Source of the DNA: Apostichopus japonicus
Lineage: Eukaryota; Echinodermata; Holothuroidea; Aspidochirotida; Stichopodidae
Direction: 5' to 3'
Assembly: GCF_037975245.1 (NCBI RefSeq)
Contig: NC_092563.1
Location: 29,907,960-29,971,959, forward strand
DNA: 64,000 nucleotides
This document shows positions 43,001 to 51,010 of this stretch, piece after piece. The notes under the pieces were generated by a model. The model searched no databases. It saw nothing but the letters and a program-made list of their open reading frames with translations, and was not told the origin of the DNA. Positions within the stretch are counted from its first letter, which is position 1; each line of letters begins with the position of its first letter. A program made the translations under genes and the position numbers.

Positions 43001-46000
43001 AGTCGTTTCATATTGCTTTCATGACTCTGCAAATGAAATTCCTTTAATTACAATGTGGAAACCTTTTAATGAATACAGTGGTATATATGTGCAAGCTACT
43101 AGATATAAAACACAACCCTAGACAATATAGAGTATTCATTTCGATCTCCTGATTTTACAGAATGTTTTGTCTCATATCTGTTCATCAAATTAAGAAGATT
43201 AATTTGCCCCAAATCCAACACCATCAGGCAAACACGTCCATGACGTTAACCATGTATCTAGAAAGAAGAATTTGTGCAGCTCGACAAAACGACGCCACTG
43301 CGCTTCTTAGATTTCCGTTTTTAATACTTTACGGTACTGTCTCAGTGCCGCCCGTTGACTTTACTCTCATCGTAGGGTAGCAATTAGGACGCGGGGCAAA
43401 TTTTGCTGGAAGTTAACAAGATATGCGGGGATTATTTTTAAAGCACTTTGAGAGTTTCACCGAGGTGCAAAGGATTTTTCTTGCTTCCCTTGAGATCGAT
43501 GGCAAGATCTCGATGGTGAACATGAAGTGTTTCATTTCCATTAGCCAGTCATCGTAAAGTACTCGACTAAAACAATAAAAGCCAATGAAAATATGATTTG
43601 CTATATTATGCTCCTGCCAGAAAATACGTCGGCTTCGATTGAATGACAAATAAATATATCATAGATCACAAATTGATGATCTTGACAACAAGAAGTCAGC
43701 CCACACACAATCTTGCAATTATTGGGTGCGCAGGCCTGAGGCATGCATGAGAACACTACTGGCCTACCATCCACATTGCTCAATCTTAAGTATTGTGAGA
43801 TTTTGGTTCTCAGTGAACTCCAAGACTACAACCAATGTTTCTCTCGTGCTATCCATCAGAGAATTTTACTTGAGAACCTCTTCACTAAATCATAGACCAT
43901 TATCATTCATTTTTATGTATTTTAGAAAATGAAGTACATTTATACATAATACATGTATATTTTAACAATACGACTTAACTAACAACTTCTGAAAAACAAA
44001 AAGTAGCAGGTACAGTACTTTGAGATGGTAATCAACCAAAGAGGCCACTGGCCAAACCATAAATCAACAAAGGTTTGATAAGATCATATTAAAGACAATG
44101 AAGACAGCAACTTTCCTATAAGATGTTAGTGGTACAGTGCTGTTATATGTCCATATAACAATTCATTACAACAGTCATGCACTGTAATGAAATAATACAA
44201 CTTGCTATGCTATGTTATGCTATGCCATGCTATGTTATGCAATGCAAAATGGGCAAATTGCTATACAAGTTCAAAGATGTACAGTATAGCAAATTTTTTT
44301 TGTACACAGGAAACAGAACTATTTTCCTACTTTGTAAAAGGATGTTCAGAGTGTTCAAATCTGCTATACAAAATTTGATTACTAAATTATTCCCCATTAT
44401 TTACATATAATCAGCATGGTGTCTTCTTTCATTTTCTAGATTTGTTGCTTCAGTTTGTGATGCTGGTCTAGGCATGTAATGGTAAAACTATGCATTTTCT
44501 GTTTACTTATTTTTAATTAAAAATCGTTCCTACGAGTCAGTGTGTGACAAGTCCACACAAGAGAGGTAACATTTGTTTCTGATTTTCTGGCAAGATGATA
44601 TGTTTTATTCACAGCAATTCAAGGTCAAACCTATGTGTAATCATTCTCACTTTTACAAAAATTTGCACTTTTGCAGTAACATTGCTTACTTACACAGACC
44701 AGTACATCATCCCTAATTGCACATGCAAATAATTTTTCATAGTATAACAAAGGACTAACTCTTCATTATGTTCACAAACAATAACATTGTACATGAACAT
44801 CACTGTCACCTACAAATTGTATAGTATACCGCCAAATTTAAATAATGCACACTTGCTCAGTTCAGTTCATAACACAGTACCAGTGCTATTAGTAAGCGAT
44901 TCACAAAGGCAGAAAAAACCACACTTCTCACAGAAGAGTGATTTCTGTCAATGGTCCTATCAACACGTTACTTACTGTGCTATTCACATATGTGTTGCTG
45001 CTGATTCTCATAGTATTAACTGGGTATACTCTATATGTGTTGTATATTCATCAAGGACTGTATTGCTACTATCTCTGAAATAAGAAATATGTGGGTATCA
45101 AAGAGATGCTCAACAACGCTACTGTTCCATTGGAAATATATTCCACTGTGCAGTTTAACGTTGTTGTATATTGACATATATGGTCTTATAACAAAAATTC
45201 ATTCAAAACTACTAGCAGAACTGAGAATACATTCTATATAATAATTAAAATAATGTATCAACTTGTTTTTCAACCAAAGCTTCCAGATTAAACAGTTTCT
45301 CAGAGATTTGCATTCTAAACCTTGTCCTTAAAGTACTGTAGGTAAGCCCTCTGTCACCATGTCTGTTTCAAAAATTTGAATAAATTGTCAAAGGTCTATT
45401 CCATTCAGGAGTGACATCCTTTCTTTCAAAGTTAAAATTGAAATAATCCTCCCAAACCTCACCAAGCAGTTTACTGTCAACCTCCATTCATGCAACCACT
45501 CCGTATATATCCCAAATAGGCCTTCAACCATGTGTAGCACTGGGACCTAAAACCTGCCCGAAAAATCACCCATTTTGAAAGAAATCTACTTATGATACTG
45601 TTCTGTACAGCTGATGTGGTAGTAAGGTGGTAAGCCCAGTTAGTGAGCTCACCAAATCTAATCCAGATGGTTACCAGAAGCGCAGGTCAGAATGATAGAA
45701 ATGACAATGGTCCTTGACCGGAAGTGACAGGTCTGTCACTGGGGACTTACATTGTTAAGACTAAGAGTTACAAATTCACTCTAGACACGGTAGAGCAAGA
45801 GTGCTCAGGCTGTGAGGAGACAGGTAAGCAAGGAAGCAAAGCAAAGCAAAAACCTTTGCAGGGTCAGAACCTCCAAGAATGTACTTTTGAAAACTTCACT
45901 GTATTTTAAGAATTTCATGCCTAGATCAACAGAATACAACAAATCTAGAAATGAAACATGACTCCAAATGTTTAAAAGATGATTTTGAGATTGACATGCT

Positions 46001-49000
46001 AATGTATGCTAATTAGATGTAAATAACAGGGGACAATTAAGTGATCAAATTATGTAAAGATTTTGAACACCCTGAACATTCCTTTACAAAATAGAAAATA
46101 CTATGTTTCCTATACAACTGCTATATATCTTTGCACTCATTTTGCATAGCATTTTGTGTTGTTATACATTATTCCCTGATATATATGCATGTTGTACTAT
46201 GTCAAACCTCTGGCAAATACTGACCGATTAAAGGGTTGGACATGTAATGTCTACTGAATTTGATGATTCCAAACCTATCGATAACATCAAAACTGAGAGT
46301 TCAAATACAGTACACATGTGGATACAGTTGAAGTCAGTGCATGAGTAACCATTTCTAACTAGATCTATGATAATCATCTTTGTTTATTGCATCAATAAAT
46401 TACTTGTTGCAATGTAGTCCATGAGATGGGTAACCAAACTAAATTATACCTACACAAACAAGTCAGCAATACAACTTAAATTTTACAACACGATACAACA
46501 TCAACTGAACACAGTGTTAAATGCAGTGATTACCCTATGAGTGAATGAACTTGTAACATGTACTACTACTACTCAGTAGTAGGTAGATGAATGTAGATCA
46601 GTGTCACAGGGAAAGATTCTGGAACTAAAAGCAGACATTGCAAAATATGAGACAAGTTTGGTTCAGGCACCTACTACTGTATAAAGAATGTTTTCATTTT
46701 TTTAAATACAATAATTACTTTATTATTACTTCAACGTATAATTTTTAAGTTGTTTCACTAGAAGACTGAGTAATTAAACTCAACAACTCAACAAGCTGCT
46801 TTTCATGGGACTTTCACTTTGTTCTTAAGAAAAACCTTCACAAAACCATACAGGTACTGTATAAATATACAGTACTGTACTGGGGAACAATTAAAGCAGC
46901 ATTTTGCGTTGGGTCGCTTTTTTCCACCTTTTTAACATGTGCATCGATTTTTTTACATGTATCAATCATAAAACAGCAAACTAAGATACAGTACCATCCA
47001 AGTTTCACCCTGCCAAGAGTCTTAATTAGCGAGTAATTAACGATTTATATCGATAACGAGTAAAAGTGTCCTCGACAAAGTTTTCATATCTCCAAATCCA
47101 CTAGTTTGAATTCCACCAATCAGTGAATAGTATGTTTATTCATGAGCATTTTGCGTTTGGTCGCCGTTTTCTACTTTTTTGACATGTCCATCGAGTTTTT
47201 TACATACATCAAATCACAAAACAGCAAATTAAGATATTATCCAAGTTTTTCCCTGCCAAAAAACTTTAATTGGCGAGTATTCCACATACAAAATTAAATC
47301 GCATTCAGTTCCCAAACCCACTAGTTTGAATTCAACCAATCAGAGATGCAGGTTTAGTTATGAGCCGTTGCTAAAAATAGATTCAAGACTTTGCGTTGGG
47401 AGTTGTTATGCAACTCCCTGGTACAACTGCCACATAGACTGTACACAAATCAAGCGTGGTGTTATATTACGTATCTGTCAATGACGTTCGTAGTGTTTAA
47501 ATATTCATATTATGGGCGAGGTTTATTGGGTTCCCAACGGAAAATATCTTGGAGAACAACAAAGTTGAAAGTTGCAATTTTTTCGACATTTATGCCACCA
47601 TTTGAAGTAAAATATAAATAGATAAGCTAGTTATGTATGTCGTTATGGCATAGTGGAGTCAGTGAGGTTGAGAAATATCATAGTCGAGGACGCAAAATGC
47701 TGCTTTAAAAAATAAATTGTAGCAAATTGTCCAATTTCTCTGTGCACATTCCAAAAACAACAATTATTTGAAACTAAAAATGAAAGGACTTTACTGTATT
47801 AACATGTTAAACTATAGATCATACTAGGCAGGAATCAAAGCTGGCAATACAAAAGGACAAACATATTACTAACTAAAACATGTTAACCTTCCAAAGTTTC
47901 AAGAAAACAAAGAATTAATTGGATTAACCATAACTTGATGATGCTCTGATACATTTTCATTTAAAATCACCTCACTTGAAGATGTTAACACAGTATTCGT
48001 TTGTTGTTCTTTATTAATTTAAAGGTAGTGCACACGCAGACCCAAAATCAAAATTTCCCAGTTTTCATATTGAATATATTTTGGAAAATTTTTACTGCAA
48101 GGTTTAGCATCACAGTAGTGTGCTTTGCATTTACTGTATCATTAAAAGTTGTACATTGAATGAGATCAACTATAAAGTACAATTGCATGCGAATGAGACT
48201 TGAGTTATTGAGTACAAAGCTATGATTGATGTCATCTCTATCTTCTTATCGGATAATACAGGTCTTTTTCTCTCTTTTTGTTTTCATTTACAGTATATTG
48301 GTATATATATAGCAAAACATTTTTCAAATTATTTATCATTCCAAAAAGGTGATTTTCAGATGTTTTTTACAGTATAATGCTCCATTTCTCTATTTAGGAC
48401 CAAGTGATTTTCACCTCCATATTGATCCATACTAAAAAATCAATACTATTGTTTGCTCATTATATACAACATCTCACACTTAGCACAACAACAAAAATAA
48501 AAGCACTTGTGATTTACAGGTTGCCTTGCATTCTGCAAAACTTTAAATTTGTGTCTAGAACACAACAGGTTGGGTCAGAGTTTCAACAGTACTGAGTTCA
48601 TTGACTGTACATGTTCCATTCTGTATTGATCTGAAAGTGCAATGCTTGGGTGCTTCAAACTGCATCTATAATCTACCACCCAAAAAAAAACACAAAGTAC
48701 TCTGACGTTGCTGTTAGATTATCTCAATGAAATAGTTTGCTTAATTGTTTGTTTTTGTTCATGTTTTCTTTTTTGCCAAACAATTCACTACTTCTCACCT
48801 GCCAATATATACAAAATGTGTGGGTTGATGAAGATTTCTTTGTTCAAAATTGTATCAGGCAGGTTATGGCTAGGGAGACCTGATGTTTTCAACTATAATG
48901 ATCAAAGGCCAATGTGACATTTGTTGGAATTTGTAAAGCCCAAGTAAAACTGTTCATATACAACCATACCACAAGGTGTTGTCACAGTTACAACTCACAT

Positions 49001-50475
49001 TTCATGGTTTGGTCTTTTTGCCTTAATGTCAAAATACTGATAATAAAGATTTTTAGATATAAAATACTTCTAAGTTCTTGATTCTCAAAAGGTTCCAAGA
49101 AAGGAAAGGTCCTTTTTAAACCCTCCCAACTTCAGCACAAACCAGATAACAAAAGTTCACAAACAACAGAGATAAACTAACAGCATTGCAAGCTAATGAT
49201 ACACTGTACAACTCCAACTGTAACAGTTTGCAAAAGTTTGAGGACTTAGAAGTCAAACTTAAGGAATTTGTTGTTTCACCTTACTGGAACTGAGCCATAG
49301 TGCTGCTCACCCCCGTTAAAGTGAAAACAGACCTACTGACCATTGATTATGATAATTGGGCAATTAGAACTTCTTTTGACCCTTAAGCAGAGATGTTATT
49401 TTTTTTCTTCTTCTTTTGTGGAATAACCTGTACCTCAACCAACATCACATACTGGAAATCATGTTATTATAATGGAAACAAAGCAGAAATTAATACAAGT
49501 TATCCTCTACAACTTTGTAGTTTTCCTCTGAATACATAAGCTTAAGTTCTCCTTTATAGACCTAGAGTACAATTAAAAGTTTAGGTAAACAAATTAAACA
49601 TATTAGGTGGTCCTAATTAAGTTTGTTCAGATTGTATAAATGCAGCAGGAAATTTCAAATGAATGAGCGTGCATCCTTTGGTGGGAAAAATTACGCAAAC
49701 CGGAAGCAAGTTTTCAAAGCACACCTTTTGAGCGAAGACATACTGTAAAAATGAGACAGGAATAAACTTCTGACCATGAGGCAAATTTCTTCCAGTTGTC
49801 ATGAATTTCTAAAGGTCTTTGTGAGGTTAAAACATATCACTGTTTCTCCCCTTAGCCTCCTCCCTATAGGGTGCAGTGTCTCATTTTTCAACCAAAGAAA
49901 TATGGAACCCTACAGTAGACCTAGCTTCATTGGGCTATGGTAAGCCTCTTACCTTCACAAAAGTCTTGCCATGTAAACTTCATTCTGTACAGTAGCAACT
50001 TCCATGTTTCATCACTTTATAATAGGCCCCTAATATTTAATAGCCTAGGCCTAGTGGTATTATTAGGTTAAATAACTTATTAAATATTAGTTTTGGCCAA
50101 AGTTTACTTAAGAGTTCTAACAATGAGTATTGCCTTTCTAGTCCTGAGTTTCACTGCTGAACATTTCTAAAAACTAATTTGGCTTGAGTTTGGACCAAGG
50201 ATCTCTGCAGTAATGTCAAACTAAAGCTGGTCTTGATTTAACTTAGGCCAATGCAATGGTAAACTGTTTATGTTAATCGTGAACTTTACTCGGTAGTCAG
50301 CCTAACTAGTATGGATTGGTGTGTTGGAGAATTTCGTTTATCAAAATACACACACCTTCAAGTCGTTAATGAGTACTTGAAACAAGCCACCAAGCATGCT
50401 ACAATCCCTCTCAATATTCCCCTCCATGAAGCCAGGGGGCTCGTTGGTATCTTGAGACTGTTGAACTGACACCAT
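935..50475 (-). CDS. MTSS1: MTSS-family I-BAR protein, 5' part of gene (coding exons 1-4; 3' part off the left edge)
   Basis: Four minus-strand exons (50475-50356, 41326-41265, 38686-38613, 1019-935) join in compatible phases (0, 2, 1, 2) with GT donors and AG acceptors. They give 113 complete residues. The peptides DCSMLGGLFQ, HWEDFQAKAAKFHTQLK, VVSLTAFLDSFQRLADIAT and LTRLCLRHKAIEFKLKSLA follow, in order, the first helices of the MTSS1/MTSS2 I-BAR (IMD) domain. The family binds PI(4,5)P2-rich membrane, bends it outward and links it to actin at protrusions and cilia. The usual serine/proline-rich middle and C-terminal WH2 motif would lie beyond base 1. BAIAP2/IRSp53 was considered but fits less well, because the WEDF and LTR-C-RH motifs are MTSS-type. 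Introns are 9.0, 2.6 and 37.6 kb. Invertebrates are expected to have one gene for the vertebrate pair, so the symbol does not distinguish MTSS1 from MTSS2. Identification is from remembered family sequence, not from a search. Confidence 0.9.
1227..1299 (+). repeat. dispersed GAGACAG/GTAAG repeat, copy 1
   Basis: It shares TTGTGAGGAGGCAGGTAAG and flanking CACTCTAG and AATAAAT segments with six other plus-oriented copies in this window. It lies in MTSS intron 3. Confidence 0.6.
3250..3464. repeat. pyrimidine-rich low-complexity tract
   Basis: The plus strand is almost entirely C and T (CCCTCTCCACATTCTCCCTC and similar). It lies in MTSS intron 3, where the transcript is purine-rich. Confidence 0.9.
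5001..5681. mobile_element. foldback/MITE element with long terminal inverted repeats
   Basis: The left end starts ATGGAACGCGAAAAGGACC and the right end finishes with its exact reverse complement. The similarity continues inward for about 57 bases with few mismatches and one small indel. Inside the arms the 12-mer TACGATCATGTA recurs on the left (5076, 5139, 5181) and its reverse complement recurs on the right (5448, 5489, 5531, 5552, 5594, 5614, plus variants), so the arms can form a long hairpin. The flanks carry AAAGACT at 4994-5000 and 5683-5689, a likely 7-8 bp target duplication. No transposase frame exists. The element is non-autonomous; an 8-bp duplication would fit a hAT-like or foldback origin, which is inference. 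Confidence 0.85.
7041..7090. repeat. short tandem repeat with ACTCATGTTAAA units
   Basis: Three to four imperfect copies of a 12-18 bp unit lie in succession. Confidence 0.75.
8194..8249. repeat. (GAT)n microsatellite, imperfect
   Basis: The tract is GATGATGAATTGATGATGATG and similar, interrupted by AATT. Confidence 0.85.
8481..8530 (+). repeat. dispersed GAGACAG/GTAAG repeat, copy 2
   Basis: The core reads GAGGTTGTGGGGAGACAG then GTAAGCGAG, close to the consensus. The upstream part of the repeat is not recognisable here. Confidence 0.6.
8607..8763. repeat. 86-bp tandem duplication bounded by TA repeats
   Basis: The segment from ATATATATAG and CACAGTAATTTGAATTGG to ACAATTAAGAGCTA occurs twice (AGCACAG at 8615 and 8701) with almost no difference. 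This suggests a recent duplication. Confidence 0.93.
9541..9648 (+). repeat. dispersed GAGACAG/GTAAG repeat, copy 3 (longest)
   Basis: It includes the upstream TTGACCGGA and TTCATTCTAGGCAGGGTAGA segments shared with the 45.8-kb copy, then the core GTTGTGAGGAGACAGGTAAG, then an AAAGTAAAT-like tail. A partial copy lacking the core lies near 10050-10095. Confidence 0.65.
11453..11520. repeat. (AACAT)n microsatellite, imperfect
   Basis: AACAT/AACATAACAT repeats run for about 65 bases with interruptions. Confidence 0.85.
11690..12150. repeat. pyrimidine-rich low-complexity tract with short duplications
   Basis: C/T-rich DNA includes two copies of CCCCTCCCCTGTATCCCATC. It ends in 13 C followed by 8 A. 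The 100-150 codon frames across it are low-complexity. Confidence 0.9.
12585..12636. repeat. 26-bp perfect tandem duplication
   Basis: GAAATGTCAACATCCCAACC and the next six bases occur twice in succession. Confidence 0.9.
13690..13781. repeat. 44-46 bp tandem duplication
   Basis: TACAGTCACTGGACAGATAT begins at 13690 and at 13734. The second copy carries an extra TA. Confidence 0.9.
15569..15736. repeat. 31-bp tandem array, five units
   Basis: TTAGATAATCCC or a variant starts at 15569, 15600, 15631, 15662, 15693 and 15726. Each unit contains TTACACTACCATCTGGACAT. The last unit is 33 bp. Confidence 0.93.
16915..17345 (+). mobile_element. 3' end of a CR1/L2-type LINE
   Basis: The plus strand reads YGDRAFQNLAPTL and, after a stop and a frame change, VRLSPSFETFEKGLGFETKL. 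These are the C-terminal signatures of CR1/L2/Rex-type reverse transcriptase proteins (YGDRAF...APKLWN...P.SFE.FKK.LKT). A 3' UTR of about 250 bases follows. It ends in TTATAAATACAATTTATTATT and an ATT-rich microsatellite tail typical of these LINEs. The copy is 5'-truncated and inactive. Confidence 0.75.
19983..20110. promoter_or_regulatory. cluster of TTAATTA motifs with a 24-bp perfect palindrome
   Basis: At 19992-20015 the half-site CTAATTAACCAA is followed by its exact reverse complement. Several further TAATTA/TTAATTA motifs follow within 100 bases. TAATTA is the core of many homeodomain sites, so an enhancer role is possible, but AT-rich chance clustering cannot be excluded. Confidence 0.3.
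20263..20770. repeat. three diverged tandem copies of a 150-230 bp unit
   Basis: CTTGAAAGAATGCTATACCC, CCTGAAAGAATGCTTACATC and CCTGAAATATGGCCACATCA begin similar segments. A paired segment (ATGAGCA..TT.ATTCATTC... CCTGATGACT) recurs near 20326 and 20709. The copies are old and indel-rich. Confidence 0.6.
21532..22155 (-). mobile_element. BEL/Pao retrotransposon pol fragment (RT-RNase H connection), degenerate
   Basis: Two minus-strand frames (22147-21830 and about 21838-21532) carry the BEL/Pao pol region after the reverse transcriptase palm: MKWISNSKTLLEGIP, LGLTWHAESDKF and LSSVFDPLGIIGP in the first, then FCNASSDAYAAVVYL and KVAPVKAISMP in the second. They are separated by a single frameshift near 21830-21838, and a stop ends the second where the family normally reads on through RLEL. 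The first RNase H aspartate of the usual FCDAS motif is asparagine here. No LTRs were seen. It is a dead internal fragment in the sense orientation of the MTSS intron. Confidence 0.9.
22184..23839 (-). pseudogene. degenerate two-exon coding unit of unknown, probably repeat-family origin
   Basis: Exon 1 (23839-23490) opens with ATGGCCGCG after an AAAACAAAA leader and reads CIIHVKDCSKSKFIEL. An in-frame TAA at 23728-23726 follows, then FALEWTQFDCKEAEIA, a frame change near 23561, and ECYKRFCDITKVKRQ up to a gtatgt donor. Exon 2 (22386-22184) follows a catatag acceptor in matching phase and reads WRERHMFPNECFICHSVKMK before another frame break. The Cys/His-containing peptides resemble N-terminal segments of expanded, poorly described invertebrate gene families, but I cannot name the family. 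CCAAT motifs and CpG-rich sequence precede the ATG (23860-23990). The stop and the frameshifts indicate a pseudogene or an old mobile copy. Exon 2 runs directly into the BEL/Pao fragment. Confidence 0.55.
24174..24475 (+). mobile_element. C-terminal fragment of an endonuclease-reverse transcriptase LINE
   Basis: The frame ending at 24454 contains TWAPEGRRKRGRPKTTWRR, then ERERAGWPSWNEARNAA and WRRSVEALFASR. This is the standard C-terminal tail of many invertebrate non-LTR retrotransposon proteins. The preceding 30 bases (IKKRRWKFIVHILRQ) are in another frame, showing one frameshift near 24230. A short GATGA repeat follows the stop. The copy is 5'-truncated. Confidence 0.85.
26911..26980 (+). 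repeat. dispersed GAGACAG/GTAAG repeat, copy 4
   Basis: The core GTTGTGGGGAGACAGGTAAG is identical to copy 2 over these bases. GCAGAACAAAGTAAAT follows, the best-preserved tail of the family. Confidence 0.65.
28553..28612. repeat. 18-bp tandem repeat, three to four units
   Basis: AGCTGTGACCTGGA recurs at 28560, 28578 and 28596 with single-base changes between units, followed by a diverged unit. Confidence 0.85.
32181..32222 (+). repeat. dispersed GAGACAG/GTAAG repeat, copy 5 (donor mutated)
   Basis: The core reads GAGGTTGTTAGGAGACAG followed by GTCAAT in place of GTAAG. The preceding CCTCTAG matches the upstream segment of copies 1, 3 and 7. Confidence 0.5.
34160..34385 (+). mobile_element. 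possible tRNA-derived SINE
   Basis: The start (GACTGGTTAGAGCATGGTTA) resembles a tRNA D-arm. CACTGTTAATCCC about 45 bases later resembles a decayed B box. A non-tRNA body of about 150 bases follows, up to GCGTTAACAAACAGTTAA. No second copy was recognised in the window, so the family assignment is tentative. Confidence 0.4.
35571..35610 (+). repeat. dispersed GAGACAG/GTAAG repeat, copy 6
   Basis: The core reads GTTGTAGGTGAGAGACAG and then GTAAGAGAGGAG, with a small insertion relative to the consensus. It sits at the start of a CpG-bearing open stretch. Confidence 0.45.
36831..36890. repeat. 29-bp tandem duplication in a pyrimidine-rich tract
   Basis: TGACCACTCCTGCCTTGACC starts at 36831 and 36860, followed by CCCCTGC in both copies. 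Confidence 0.85.
38613..38686 (-). CDS. MTSS1: MTSS coding exon 3 (residues 61-85 plus one base)
   Basis: The acceptor is tttcgacag and the donor is gtaggt. The peptide ATVVSLTAFLDSFQRLADI is followed by ATMSR and a final G of a split glycine codon. It aligns with the FLDAFQKVADMAT helix of vertebrate MTSS proteins. Phase in and out agrees with exons 2 and 4. Confidence 0.92.
38687..41264 (-). other. MTSS intron 2, 2.6 kb
   Basis: AT-rich DNA between exons 2 and 3. It holds a C homopolymer at 39682-39692 and no recognisable coding segment. Short open frames around 38745-39074 look like chance frames. Confidence 0.8.
41265..41326 (-). CDS. MTSS1: MTSS coding exon 2 (residues 41-60 plus two bases)
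   Basis: The exon is bounded by a pyrimidine-rich acceptor (tttcctttgcag) and a consensus donor (gtaagt). It reads TSVPHWEDFQAKAAKFHTQL and then AA, which exon 3 completes to lysine. The WEDF motif is characteristic of the MTSS I-BAR domain. Confidence 0.92.
41904..41980. repeat. 20-bp tandem repeat, about four units
   Basis: GATAAATTAAAACTACAACT and variants repeat in succession. Confidence 0.85.
42381..42610. repeat. degenerate minisatellite of about 19-20 bp units
   Basis: AGTAACACTGCTACAGCAT and diverged versions recur about ten times. It lies in MTSS intron 1. Confidence 0.85.
43150..43450. other. CpG-richer patch in MTSS intron 1
   Basis: CpG is locally elevated (CTCGACAAAACGACGCCACT, GTGCCGCCCG, GACGCGGGG). 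MTSS genes commonly use alternative promoters, so this is a candidate alternative first exon on the minus strand, without direct support. Confidence 0.25.
44203..44246. repeat. (TATGC)n microsatellite, imperfect
   Basis: GCTATGCTATGTTATGCTATG and following units form a pentanucleotide tract of about 44 bases. Confidence 0.85.
45774..45845 (+). repeat. dispersed GAGACAG/GTAAG repeat, copy 7
   Basis: It includes ATTCACTCTAGACACGGTAG, AGAGTGCT and CTGTGAGGAGACAGGTAAGC. The TTGACCGGAAGTGACAGG segment just upstream (45713-45731) matches copy 3. It is the only copy in MTSS intron 1. Confidence 0.6.
46891..47708. mobile_element. TTAA-flanked non-autonomous element with internal direct repeats
   Basis: The 19-base end TTAAAGCAGCATTTTGCGT is repeated as a perfect inverted copy at 47690-47708. 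The outer TTAA may be the target duplication, as for piggyBac-type elements, although the inner bases do not begin with the usual CCY. Within the element, two diverged direct repeats of about 247 bp start at 46899 and 47146. Both begin GCATTTTGCGTT(T/G)GGTCGC and end near an ACCAATCAG motif. A 76-codon frame at 47391-47621 has no recognisable similarity. There is no transposase. Confidence 0.8.
50356..50475 (-). CDS. MTSS1: MTSS coding exon 1 (residues 1-40)
   Basis: This exon of 40 codons ends in AAG before the donor gtgtgt, in phase 0. The first in-frame ATG is at 50475; an in-frame TGA lies 12 bases upstream of it. A second ATG at 50427 (residue 17, MEGNIERDC) matches the usual family N-terminus better, so the first 16 residues may be an extension or may be untranslated. 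Neither ATG has a purine at -3 and both have G at +4. The peptide DCSMLGGLFQVLINDLK corresponds to the first I-BAR helix. Confidence 0.88.
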
Positions 50476-51010
50476 TGATGCTATTCACATTTGGTACAAT
50501 TCCCAAAACAATATCCACTAACGACGTAACGTTTTTGCTACTAGGATCGTCTGTCGAACTGGTTGAGAACTTTGGCAAAAAAGCACAACGAATTAAATGT
50601 AAGATGAATTGGGCCTATGTAATTCCAGCACCGGCAAGCAAAATACCATGGCTTGAATACTAAAAGTAAACGAAATGTATAAATCCCAGAAAGTCCTTCA
50701 ACAATATTTTCAAGCTGTAGGTTAACACGGTTGAATCAGTGTCTCTACTGTCTACGCACTGTACGGGCATTCGTTTTTTGCGAGTATATTTATTCTCTTT
50801 AAAAACTGCACATTGGAGCAAACGGAAGCATCTGCACATCCAGCGCTTGAAAGGTCTCAATTGCGTTCTTATACATAACGAAATCCAAATACAAACTCAC
50901 GCACGCAGGCTAGTTACCATACAGCCGGTTAAGTTACAGTTGCCTTTTTTGTCTCGCCCATTTTAGCCGATTATCGGTTAGCTGTTAGGTGAGAGCGCTG
51001 TGACTAAAAT
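50476..51010 (-). promoter_or_regulatory. MTSS1: putative 5' UTR and promoter region of the MTSS gene
   Basis: The stretch lies directly upstream of MTSS coding exon 1 and is visibly richer in CpG than the flanking DNA, for example around 50750-51010. The minus strand has a CCAAT-like element near 50816 and an AATAAATATA stretch near 50790, but no convincing TATA box. It may include one or more untranslated exons. The transcription start cannot be fixed from sequence alone. Confidence 0.35.

Larger units (their letters stand above)
41327..50355 (-). other. MTSS intron 1, 9.0 kb
   Basis: It contains minisatellites (41904-41980, 42381-42610, 44203-44246), one copy of the dispersed GAGACAG/GTAAG repeat (45774-45845), the TTAA-flanked element (46891-47708) and a CpG-richer patch near 43150-43450. 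No exon was recognised. Confidence 0.8.

Noticed and set aside
42799-43032. Minus-strand frame with KRLKLSSFFTAK, vaguely like the start of hAT-type transposases
   Set aside because: The similarity is a few residues only and no downstream transposase sequence is present.
45600-45690. tRNA-like stretch upstream of dispersed-repeat copy 7
   Set aside because: The A-box and B-box resemblance is too weak and no cloverleaf could be drawn.
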